From JAAZVM01 sp041642635 (GTDB lineage: Bacteria > Patescibacteriota > Gracilibacteria > BD1-5 > UBA6164): a stretch of DNA of 7,506 nt. Below, piece by piece: positions 1-7,246 of the stretch (positions within the stretch are counted from its first letter, which is position 1; every line of letters begins with the position of its first letter). The position numbers and the translations under genes are program-made. Location: NCBI GenBank assembly GCA_041642635.1, contig JBEPWB010000057.1:1-7506 (forward strand), written 5' to 3'. The notes beneath the pieces were generated by a model. The model had not been told where the DNA came from. It saw only the letters and a list, made by a program, of their open reading frames with translations, and ran no database searches.

Positions 1-1
1 T

Positions 2-178
2 AAAAAAGACATAATAAATAAAAGTAATTTTGAAAAAAAATATTCATATATTCACTATAAAAATATAAATAGTGAAAAAATTATTTTTTGAGATACTAAA
101 AAAAATAATTGATTTTTATGACCTGATTACTATAAACACTCTTGGTATAAAATAAAAAAACAAGTATTTGAAAAATAA
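2..178 (+). CDS. 3' end of an unidentified protein (partial, UGA=Gly)
   Basis: The frame is open from the left edge to a TAA at 176-178 and gives the last 58 residues of a protein whose start lies outside the window. Three in-frame UGA codons (89-91, 110-112, 119-121) read as glycine; with the standard code the frame would be broken. The visible part is rich in Lys, Asn, Ile and Tyr and ends with GFLGPDYYKHSWYKIKKQVF followed by Glu-Lys. No motif, membrane segment or known domain is recognisable. The stop codon lies inside the left arm of a strong hairpin terminator, the same arrangement seen at other genes here, which supports this being a true gene end. The function is unknown, and the short length keeps confidence moderate. 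Confidence 0.5.
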
Positions 179-211
179 AAACTTTTTTCTTGAAAAAAAG
201 TTTTTATTTTT
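171..211 (+). terminator. Intrinsic terminator after the left-edge gene
   Basis: An 18-bp perfect stem (171-188 with 194-211) closes a 5-base loop CTTGA. The 3' arm ends in a T-rich tract that continues past the stem to 215. The stop codon of the upstream frame (176-178) is embedded in the 5' arm. Because the stem is nearly all A/T, it could work in both directions. Confidence 0.75.
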
Positions 212-510
212 TATTAGAAAAAAGAAGGTTTATATTACCGCATATTTGTGAAGTGAAATCTCAAGCGGAAGCATGTATAAACTTTCAACTATAATTAAAG
301 CAGTGAAGTATAAATATATGTAAATTAACATAATATTAATTATATATTAATAAATATAAGAATCAATTATATAGTAAAATATTAAAATAATATACAAATT
401 GTTAATAATAAGAAAAATCATATTGAGAAAAAATATTATTTTCATATCTATATTTTATGGATTGATAAAAATAGTTGATTCATAAATAATTTATTTTATT
501 AATTACAGAT
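212..510. other. Non-coding AT-rich gap with one structured patch
   Basis: No convincing gene is seen here. Positions 224-310 are less AT-rich than the surroundings and can fold (see the separate entry). From about 311 to 510 the sequence is nearly pure A/T with no recognisable repeat array, tRNA or ORF. It presumably holds the promoter of the gene starting at 511, but no confident -35/-10 pair stands out. A 7-base inverted repeat, CATATCT (443-449) and AGATATG (507-513), flanks the start-codon region, with a loop too long to be convincing. Confidence 0.5.
228..309 (+). other. Possible structured RNA or remnant of a small ORF
   Basis: Nested pairings are visible: GTTTATA (228-234) with TATAAAC (276-282), CCGC (238-241) with GCGG (265-268), and TTGTGA (246-251) with TCTCAA (259-264, one mismatch). 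A weaker second hairpin pairs 281-287 with 304-309 with one bulge. The same stretch is also open in one frame (UGA=Gly) from 156 to a TAA at 321-323. The only ATG in that frame (273) leaves just 16 codons, although GGAA lies a few bases before it. I cannot match it to a known riboswitch or RNA family. It could be a small non-coding RNA, a tiny leader peptide, or a gene remnant. Confidence 0.25.
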
Positions 511-972
511 ATGAGAGAAATACTTACTTTAGAAAAATTAGTTGATAATTTTATATGAAATAGAGAGATTATAGATTCAATATCTAATAATAATGCTTTA
601 TCTATAAATTACATGATTAACAAGGAGTGATTTGAATATTTATCTACACCTAATTTTATTAAATATATATTATTGGATAATATATTTTGTTATAATTGAG
701 AAGTTGATATAAAAAATCTAATAAATAATATTGAGAATATAGAAATAGACTTTTATATAGAACCTTACTTAACTCACTATGATGAAGACACACTTTGAAC
801 GTATTTTTATTTTTATGAATATACAAATGTTAAAAATTGAGATAAAGATATAATTCAGATATTAAAAAGATCTCAATATGAATGATTATATAAACTATAT
901 TATGATACGTTAAATAATTTTATTATTTATATTAGACATTATTATCACAAAGAAATTATTGGTATTAAATAA
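511..972 (+). CDS. Hypothetical protein, 153 aa
   Basis: A 153-codon frame runs from ATG 511 to TAA 970-972. It contains six in-frame UGA codons read as glycine and only one GGN glycine (GGT, near the end). An in-frame TAA at 487-489 and no intervening ATG fix the start at 511. No Shine-Dalgarno sequence is evident, as for most genes here. The product is acidic and rich in Ile, Asn, Tyr and Asp. It has no signal peptide, no membrane segment and no motif I recognise, so it is probably a small soluble cytoplasmic protein. It stands alone: a terminator starts two bases after its stop, and the next feature is the tmRNA on the other strand. The function is unknown; the consistent UGA usage and the terminator argue that it is a real gene. 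Confidence 0.7.
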
Positions 973-973
973 T

Positions 974-1010
974 AAAAAGAAGAATTAGTTAATACCTAAT
1001 TCTTCTTTTT
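974..1010. terminator. Bidirectional intrinsic terminator between the 153-aa gene and the tmRNA
   Basis: A 15-bp perfect stem (974-988 with 996-1010) closes a 7-base loop. The arms begin with A5 and end with T5, so the hairpin gives a U-tract on both strands. It follows the stop of the plus-strand gene by one base and can also stop minus-strand transcripts leaving the tmRNA gene. A weaker 8-bp inverted repeat (1025-1032 with 1048-1055, 15-base loop) lies between it and the tmRNA 3' end. Confidence 0.8.
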
Positions 1011-1069
1011 ACTGTTCTTATTATTTCAACTTCTATGTATGTGGTAAAAGTTGAACGGTGTCAATATCA

Positions 1070-1525
1070 TGGTGGAGCTAATGGGATTTGAACCCATGTC
1101 TCGGGAGGCCAAAGAAGCACATCTACTATCATAGTTTGTTTTGATAATCTTGAAAATAGTAAAACAAACAAAAAGTGTTCAAGATAATTCAATCTATTGA
1201 TATTTTACAAAAACAAGACTGAATCAAAACCGTTTTTGTAAAAACTCTTTTTTATAAGTCTATAAAACTCCAAGAGTGGGGATTTTTATAGACTTTGTAG
1301 CAGACCAAACGGTACTCATCACCTTAGTGAAGGCTACTCGTTAAACTGCGGTTTTATTACGCAGCAACGAAAGATGGGTTTAAAGCTCCTTTGAAAGCAG
1401 CTAAACCACCTGCAATTCTATTTTTTGCATTTATTGTTGTTTGTATTGATTAAAGGAAGGCACAAACATCTCCCTGATAGCATACAACCGTGACGATTCT
1501 CCCGATAGAAACCATAAATAGCCCC
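1070..1525 (-). ncRNA. ssrA: tmRNA (transfer-messenger RNA)
   Basis: This RNA rescues stalled ribosomes: it enters like alanyl-tRNA and then serves as the template for a degradation tag. The 5' end GGGGCTA pairs with the 3' end TAGCTCC over seven base pairs, including the G3-U70 wobble that identifies alanine acceptors, and CCA is encoded (minus-strand 3' end at 1070). The T-arm is clear: ATGGG, loop TTCAAAT, CCCAT (1081-1097). A tag frame with tandem UAA stops lies in the middle. Downstream of it are a hairpin (1256-1267 with 1284-1295), a 12-bp stem (1203-1214 with 1232-1243) and an interleaved H-type pseudoknot (1134-1142 with 1161-1169; 1147-1154 with 1178-1185). The 456-nt length is somewhat above the usual 350-400, mostly from long AT-rich pseudoknot stems. 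It is one-piece, not permuted. Confidence 0.96.
1354..1428 (-). other. tmRNA tag-peptide reading frame (23 aa plus two UAA stops)
   Basis: Taking GCA (1426-1428) as the resume codon, the frame encodes 23 residues beginning AKNRIAGGLAAF and ending ALNPSFVAA, followed by TAA TAA (1357-1359, 1354-1356). The small hydrophobic VAA end resembles the LAA/VAA ends that proteases such as ClpXP recognise. The tag is about twice the common length of 10-11 residues. Its glycines are GGT and GGA, with no UGA. The double UAA fits a genome where UGA is not a stop. The exact resume codon is inferred; an upstream AAT in the same frame is the main alternative. Confidence 0.85.
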
Positions 1526-1533
1526 ATGCTTGC

Positions 1534-1561
1534 ATTATATTTGATTTTTGTTTTTTTTCAA
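1534..1561 (-). promoter_or_regulatory. Promoter of the tmRNA gene
   Basis: On the minus strand a -35-like TTGAAA (1556-1561) is followed by a 16-base spacer and a perfect -10 TATAAT (1534-1539). Eight bases separate the -10 from G at 1525, the first base of the mature tmRNA, so transcription probably starts at or very near the mature 5' end. Confidence 0.7.
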
Positions 1562-1568
1562 GTATATT
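1541..1568 (+). promoter_or_regulatory. Candidate promoter of the L,D-transpeptidase gene
   Basis: TTGATT (1541-1546), a 16-base spacer and TATATT (1563-1568) could form a sigma-70-type promoter, 34 bases before the start codon and overlapping the divergent tmRNA promoter. In such AT-rich DNA -10-like hexamers are common, and TATTAT at 1565-1570 is an equal alternative. Confidence 0.3.
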
Positions 1569-1602
1569 ATAAATAATATTTTAACAAATGTAAAGAAAAT
1601 AA

Positions 1603-2592
1603 ATGAAAACACCAGACCTAAAAACCCTAGCCTTAGCTTGAAGTATAGCAATAAATACTTGATGTTCTGCGTTACAAAATACTCAAGAAAATGATAATTA
1701 TAATTCACAAAGAGTAGAAGTTGTAGATGTTACAAAAAATCAAACACAAAATATTTTGGATGAACAAATGCAAAATCAAAAAAATTTAGAATTATATAAT
1801 ACTTCTTTAAAAATTGTATGAGAAGACGAAATAGATAGATTTGTAGATTATTTTATGGATTGAAATGATGATAAATGAGAATTTGTTTCAAAAGTAAAAG
1901 AATTACAAAATATGTTTATGATAGAAGACGACTGAATACTTTGATCTGTTACTCTTAGACATATTTACACTCGTGTTTATGCAAAAAATTCACTAGACTT
2001 AGATTTTGAAGCACTAAAAAGATTACAAATTTATAACGATTTGTTATGATACCAAAGCAAACCTTGAGCTTTGTATCACGGATTAAATCCTTTTGCACTG
2101 GGGACTTTTTATTGAGAAAATATTTGATTGAATTTTTCAGGAACATATATTAACGACAATCTAGTTTGAAAATTTATAGAAGAATTACCAAATAATCAAA
2201 ATCTTATAACATTCAAAAAAATTGAATGAAAAACTGCACTTGCAATGTATATTGACTGAAAACTAGAATTAGCTACTTTTTGAAGTGCTGGTAGAGATGA
2301 TTGAAGTGCTAATACTCCATGATTATTCACAACTGGACAAAGAAATCCATCAAAACTTCACACTTCTAGCTCTTATCCAAAAAGAGAAAGCGGAAACGGT
2401 TGAGCAGTTATGCCATATGCAGTACATATAGATTGACCAATTCGGATACATGGAAGTGATTCAAAAATAGATTGAAATCCTGCATCTGCTGGTTGTATTA
2501 GAGTTTGATTATTTTATATAGAACATATTTATTCTAGAGTTAGCGAATTATGAATTCAAAATGTTCAAATAGATACTAGAAATATTTATTAA
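1603..2592 (+). CDS. Exported L,D-transpeptidase (YkuD domain), possible lipoprotein, 329 aa
   Basis: Enzymes of this family cross-link peptidoglycan stem peptides (3-3 links) or attach proteins to them, using a catalytic cysteine outside the membrane. The C-terminal part (about residues 205-329) carries the YkuD signature: a TPGLFTTG stretch, SSSYP, MPYAVHIDGP, then IHGSD with catalytic-site His283, and SAGCIRV with nucleophile Cys298 and Arg300. The N-terminus has a short hydrophobic stretch ending in Gly20-Cys21 (IAINTGCS), suggesting lipoprotein export, but the lipobox is not canonical (Asn at -3). Residues about 22-200 match no domain I know. Of 31 glycines, 22 are UGA, including several inside the catalytic domain. 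The gene faces away from the tmRNA (77 bases between them) and converges on uvrB. No Shine-Dalgarno is seen; ATG 1603 is chosen because it gives the export signal. Confidence 0.88.
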
Positions 2593-2593
2593 T

Positions 2594-2630
2594 AAAAAAG
2601 CAAAGAAAATTATTTTTTCTTTGCTTTTTT
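2594..2630. terminator. Shared bidirectional terminator between the L,D-transpeptidase and uvrB
   Basis: A 16-bp perfect stem (2594-2609 with 2615-2630) closes the loop TTATT. The arms start with A6 and end with T6, giving a U-tract on either strand. It starts two bases after the transpeptidase TAA (2590-2592). The uvrB TAA (2610-2612, minus) falls in the loop, so the last uvrB codons (Lys-rich tail) form one arm of the hairpin. Confidence 0.85.
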
Positions 2631-4727
2631 TAGTTCTACGATTTGATCTCTCATTTCTGCAGCTTTTTCATATTCCATATTTGCAGCAGCTATATCCATT
2701 TCTAGCTCTAATTTTTTTATTTCTTTATTGATAGATTTTTTATCTATTCTTGAATAATCTTTTTTATTTGTTGTTAGTCACATATCTTTTATTTGACTAT
2801 AAACAGTCTTTGGAGTTATTCAGTATTTTTCGTTATGTTCTTTTTGTAAACCTCTTCTATAATAAGTTAGATTTATAGCTGTTCTCATTGCTTCACTAAC
2901 TATTAATCAATCTTCGTTACAAAGTTTTGCATTATCTACTCTGTATAATCCGTCTTCTTCCCTTTCATACTTACTCAAATCAAATTTTTTTAATTGTTCT
3001 GAATACATATAAACTTTACCGTTTTCGTTTCTGGCAGCTCTTCAAATTATTTGAATTAATGAAGATTGACTTCTAAGAAAACCTTGTTTATCAGCATCAA
3101 GTATACATATTTTACTTACTTCTGGTAAATCAAGTCATTCTCTAAGCAAATTAACTCAAACAATAACATCAATTTTTCATTCTCTTAATTCTCTAAGAGT
3201 TTCTAATCTTTCTAGCGTATCGATTTCACTATGTAAATATTTTACTTTTATACCGTTAGATATTAGATAATCAGTCAATTCTTCACTTGATCTTTTTGTA
3301 ATTGTAGTTATTAGAATTCTTTCATTTTTTTCTACTACATCACTAATATTTTTGAGAATATCATCAACCATATATTCCATAGGTTTTAGAATAATTTCTG
3401 GATCAAGCAAACCTGTTGGTCTCATCATTTGTGGCACAATTCTTTTATCTTCACTAGCTTCCCAAAGTCAATCAGTTATCGGGTCAAAATTATAAAAATC
3501 ATCAGGATTTTTACAACTCATCGCAATATCATATTTACCAGGAGTAGCCGAAACTGAAACCACATTTTTTATTTTGCTTTCAAACTCGTCAAATTTTAGA
3601 GGTCTGTTATCCATAGCACTTGGAAGTCTAAATCAGTTTTCTACTAAGTTGGTTTTTCTGGCTCTATCTCAAGCATACATTCAACCAATTTGACTAAAAG
3701 TCATATGCGATTCATCAACCAGAGTCAAACAATCTTTACCAAAATAATCCATAAGAGTAGCAGGAGAATCCCCAGGTTTTCTACCGTCTAAATATCTAGA
3801 ATAATTCTCTATTCAGTTAACATATCAAACCTCCATCATCATCTCGATATCGTATTCTACTTTTGCTTTTAGTCTTTCATATTTTACAACATCTCAATTA
3901 GCTTTGAAAAAATCTAATCTTTCTTCTAGTTCTTTTTTTATATCTGGAATTATTTCTTCTATTCTATCTTTTGTAGTTACTGTATGTTTTGCCGGAAAAA
4001 TAGTCACTTCTTGGTGATATTCATACACTTCTCATGTCAAAGGATTTCTGCTAGTTATTTGACTAACTTCTTCTCCCCAAAATTCTATTGTAAAAACTGT
4101 TTCTTGACTGGCTGGAAATATTTCTAAAGTATCTCACATCACCATAAAATTACCAGGTTTGAAATCACTTGCAGCTCTTCTATATTGCAAGTTTATAAGT
4201 CTTTTTAGTAAATCTTCCATTACATATTCTTTTCAAACCTCAATATCAAAAACTTGTTCTAGATATAATCAAATATCTCAAATACCATAAATACAAGAAA
4301 CACTTGCAACAATTACAACATCTTTTCTAGTTAATAGATCTTGAGTTGCAGCATGCCTTAGTCTGTCTATTTCTTCGTTAATTGTAGCTTCTTTTTCGAT
4401 ATAAGTATCAGTTTTTGCAACATAAGCTTCTGGTTGATAATAATCATAATACGATACAAAATAATGAACCGCATTATTAGGGAAAAATTCTTTGAATTCT
4501 TGAGCTAATTGCGCTGCAAGAGTTTTATTATGTGCAATTATTAGAGTTGGTTTGTTGACTTCTTTTATAACATTTGCCATTGTAAAAGTTTTACCACTTC
4601 ATGTAACTCACCAAAGAGTTTGAAATTTGTATCATTTATCTATATATTCAGTTATCTGATTTATTGCGTTTTGTTGATCCGGACTCGGCGTATATTTTGA
4701 CTGTATATCAAATATTTTTTCACTCAT
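2610..4727 (-). CDS. uvrB: Excinuclease ABC subunit UvrB, 705 aa
   Basis: UvrB is the damage-verifying, helicase-like subunit of UvrABC nucleotide excision repair; it is loaded by UvrA and recruits UvrC. Visible landmarks: YTPSPDQQ motif near residue 12; Walker A GVTGSGKT at 40-47; the DNA-gripping hairpin YYDYYQPEAY at 93-102 with the four tyrosines matching the E. coli set; SCIYGIGD; DESH Walker B box at 338-341; SATPG ending at 397; RPTGLLDP from 436; NLLREGLDLPEVS; QIIGRAARN at 559-567; and a C-terminal UVR domain (about 666-705) for UvrC contact. Gly40, Gly43 and Gly562 are UGA, which is strong evidence for UGA=Gly. At 705 residues it is slightly longer than the usual 660-680, partly through about 22 extra residues between SATPG and RPTGLLDP. 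Start ATG at 4725-4727; no clear Shine-Dalgarno. No uvrA or uvrC is adjacent. Confidence 0.97.
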
Positions 4728-4763
4728 TTATTTTTTTTATTAAGACTTTAAACAATAGTATTT

Positions 4764-4769
4764 ATTATA
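4764..4769 (-). promoter_or_regulatory. Candidate -10 element of uvrB
   Basis: A perfect TATAAT on the minus strand ends 36 bases before the uvrB start codon. The best -35 candidate is TTGTAT (4785-4790), but its 15-base spacing is short. The 171-base divergent spacer between uvrB and the next gene is extremely AT-rich, so chance matches are likely. I see no LexA-type operator. Confidence 0.3.
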
Positions 4770-4898
4770 ATAATTTTTTAAAAAATACAACTCACAAAAA
4801 CCAAAACAAATATTTTTTTTACAAAAAATTTTAATATTTTGAATTTTTATGATATTATAAGACAAATAAAACTAATTTTAGAAAAATTTTTAAAAATT

Positions 4899-5744
4899 AT
4901 GCACAAACAATATAAATCATTTTTGATAAAAACTCTGGCTCTAACTTCTATTATTGTAGGGGTTTTTAATATTTGATGAATATTTATAAATGCAAGTGAG
5001 AATAATAATCAAAAAAATAATTCTACAAATCAAACAAATAGTTATAATTTTGAAAACACAAAAAAATCCCAAATCTGAAGAACTTGAGTAGCTATAACAA
5101 CAAATCTTTGAATCAGATTCAAAGAAAGATGAGAAATCCCAGCAAGTATTTACAAAGATATTTTTTCTATAAATGATTTAGAGCTAGATAATTATGATGC
5201 TAATAATGTAATTATAGTAGAAAATATGGCAATCAGCCAAGAATACAAAGATATTTTGAGATCAGATTTTAAAAATATTTTGGATGAATCTCTGGATAGA
5301 CCCGCAATGTTAAACGCGATAATTGAACAACTAGAATACAGATATGAAATAGCAGTAGAACAAATCAGAAAACTAAACGAACAAAAAACAGTTCTTAATA
5401 CTGAAATGAATAATGCAAATGAACAAAAAAACCAAATAACAAACCAAATAGAAACTGATTTTATAGAAAAAAATCCACAAGAAAGTATAAGCAATATCAA
5501 TGAATATTTACAAACTCAAAATAATTATTATTACGCCAGAACATATAATATTTTTATAGATCAGTTCTTAAGAGAATATAATGTTTTGAATAATTATAAT
5601 GCTAGATTATTAGATACTCTAATAAATAACAAAAACGCAATAATTAACAATTCTTATGTTGTAATTCCAAATACTTGAGATGAATTACTTAGAGAGTTTG
5701 AATTGCTATACGATGAAGAAGAGTTCAAAGCTACAAGACAATAA
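4899..5744 (+). CDS. Unidentified exported or membrane-anchored coiled-coil protein, 281 aa
   Basis: A single frame with UGA=Gly runs from ATG 4899 to TAA 5742-5744. Residues 8-31 are a hydrophobic segment after a positive start (MHKQYKSFLIK), typical of a signal peptide or N-terminal anchor; INAS around residues 30-33 could be a cleavage site. Two consecutive UGA codons (4974-4979, Gly26-Gly27) lie within this segment, so standard-code annotation would lose the N-terminal part and call only a fragment starting near 5226. A low-complexity Asn-rich linker follows (about 35-55). Residues about 143-188 are Gln/Glu/Asn/Lys-rich and strongly helical, probably a coiled coil. The C-terminal 90 residues look helical. 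No enzymatic motif or known family is recognised. UGA supplies 7 of 8 glycines. It diverges from uvrB and converges on the pilin-like gene; a role at the cell surface is inference. Confidence 0.72.
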
Positions 5745-5770
5745 AAAAAGGAGAATGGTCTCCTTTTTTT
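5743..5770. terminator. Shared bidirectional terminator
   Basis: A 12-bp perfect stem (5743-5754 with 5759-5770) closes the loop ATGG; the arms are A7GGAGA and TCTCCT7. The left arm begins inside the TAA stop of the coiled-coil gene. On the minus strand it lies 70 bases beyond the stop of the pilin-like gene and gives the same U-tract, so it likely serves both. Confidence 0.88.
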
Positions 5771-5839
5771 ATTAATCACTAATGTTCTTAGATTGTCAAT
5801 TAGCTTTGCATAAGTTCCAATAGGCTCTTAGAGTCTCAG

Positions 5840-7192
5840 TTAATCTTTTAGACATCTAACGGAGAATGCGTGATCAAGATTATTAATACTGCGAAGTACA
5901 CCATCATAATATCTATGTAAATGCCAACTAAAGGCATTACCAGAAACATTAAGAGTACTAGACCAAAGGTAAGTGCTACGACCACGGTCTTTAAAAAAAG
6001 ATTCATTATAATTATGATGACCTAATAAAGGCAGTTTTAAGGCATTTGCTAGGTTTATATTTTCTGTAATTGATGAATGTCAATTCCAACCTAATCATGA
6101 ATATAGCCAACCTGTTCAAGCTTCATAATCTCATCAATTCAAATTAGTAGTTAATATTGTCCATTCTTCATCTGTTGGTACGTGCCATCATGATGGACAT
6201 GCTCAGTTGGTTTCTTTTATTGCATTTTCATGTGTATATAGTTTTCACCATATTGTATCAAATTCACTATCTCAATTATTATTTTCTCAATCTGGTTGTT
6301 TCTTATCAAAAAACAATTTTGCTGAAGCATTACTTACCATGTCTGGATTTCATATTGAACAATCTGGATCACTTGGATTATCATTTCAATCATAATTAAA
6401 ACAACTTCATATTATTCAATTTGTTCAATCGTCTTTTTTTCACCATTCTACTCAATCTCATAATGTAGAATTACATCATGCCCATGTTTGATTTCATATT
6501 GTTATATCTTCTACTTTACAATCTGGTTCAAAATCTGACCATTTTGAGTCTTTTCATTTAGAATTAGCTATTATTTGTATGACTAATTCACTTCATGATG
6601 ATGTAGTATTTTCTCATCTTTTGAATACTGGAATATATTCTGTAGTATTATTTTTTAATTCTATACTTCAACTAGAAGTTTCTTGGATTGGTGCTTTTGT
6701 TGTTGAATCTAGTAATGTTCATAATGGTTCTCCTATAGGATATGCATTTCTATTAGTATAATCTGCATACGTTGTAGTTATTAATATATTATTATTAGAT
6801 GCTGTTTGTGTGTTTTCTAACATTGTTACTAGTTGGAATTTTGTTCTGTTTGCATTAGTAGTGTATGTATAATATTTATTATCACTTGGATCTTTTGCAT
6901 TATCACTTATTCTTAAGGTATTTAATGTTCATGTTCCAGCGTATCATTGAATAGTTAGATTACTTCATGAATTAGTTACTGTCACTGACTCTTCCGGCAT
7001 TGGAACTCTTCATTCTCTTGCTTGTTCTATTTGCAATCATGTTCTGATTTGTCACAAGTCACTTATTCTTTTACTATCTCTTGATTCACTACTATATCAT
7101 TGAAGAGATATAAATGCTATTGTTCATAGTATTGCTAGTATAGTAATAACTACTATTAGTTCTACTAGCGTAAAACCTTTGTTGTTTTTCAT
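5840..7192 (-). CDS. Type IV pilin-like protein with C-terminal FISUMP domain, 450 aa
   Basis: The N-terminus MKNNKGFTLVELIVVITILA is a class III (prepilin) signal: a short basic leader, Gly6 before the cleavage point, Phe7, conserved Glu at +5 (Glu11) and a hydrophobic helix to about residue 28. It should be cleaved by PilD-type prepilin peptidase and assembled into type IV pili or a type II-like pseudopilus. Residues about 30-220 are Thr/Ser/Asn-rich without a recognised fold. From about 224 the protein matches the FISUMP (Fibrobacter succinogenes major paralogous) domain: IGNQTWAGCNS near 232, GVEWGKKDDGTN, ACPSGWHVPTDEEW at 331-344, YLWSS near 408-412, and the terminal AFSVRCLKD. FISUMP proteins are usually surface-exposed or secreted. 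UGA supplies 33 of 42 glycines, but none after residue 371, where codon use changes. It converges on the coiled-coil gene. The domain assignments are firm; the biological role is inferred. Confidence 0.9.
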
Positions 7193-7246
7193 AGGTAATT
7201 ATTTATGTTTTATAAATAGATTTTTTTAATTTTTTTGAATTTATAA

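Noticed and set aside
238..275. Small signal recognition particle RNA (ffs), suggested by AAGCGGAAGCA
   Set aside because: The conserved domain IV asymmetric loop (GGAA tetraloop closed by the proper stem and followed by AGCAG) cannot be built here.
5192..5500. Minus-strand hydrophobic ORF of about 100 residues opposite the coiled-coil gene
   Set aside because: It is the antisense shadow of the Gln/Asn/Glu/Lys-rich plus-strand gene, whose complement naturally gives Leu/Phe/Ser/Ile-rich translations.
6157..6761. Several short plus-strand ORFs inside the pilin-FISUMP gene
   Set aside because: They lie antisense to a gene with clear prepilin and FISUMP motifs, and the apparent openness comes from the AT-rich complement.
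1603..7192. A cluster of pseudogenes broken by many UGA stops
   Set aside because: The interruptions are exclusively UGA, fall on conserved glycines, and the frames otherwise run uninterrupted with UAA ends. This is recoding, not decay.
5840..7192. A complete diversity-generating retroelement in this window
   Set aside because: No reverse transcriptase, no accessory Avd-like gene and no A-rich template copy of the pilin-FISUMP tail could be found on either strand, so only the possible target region is reported.
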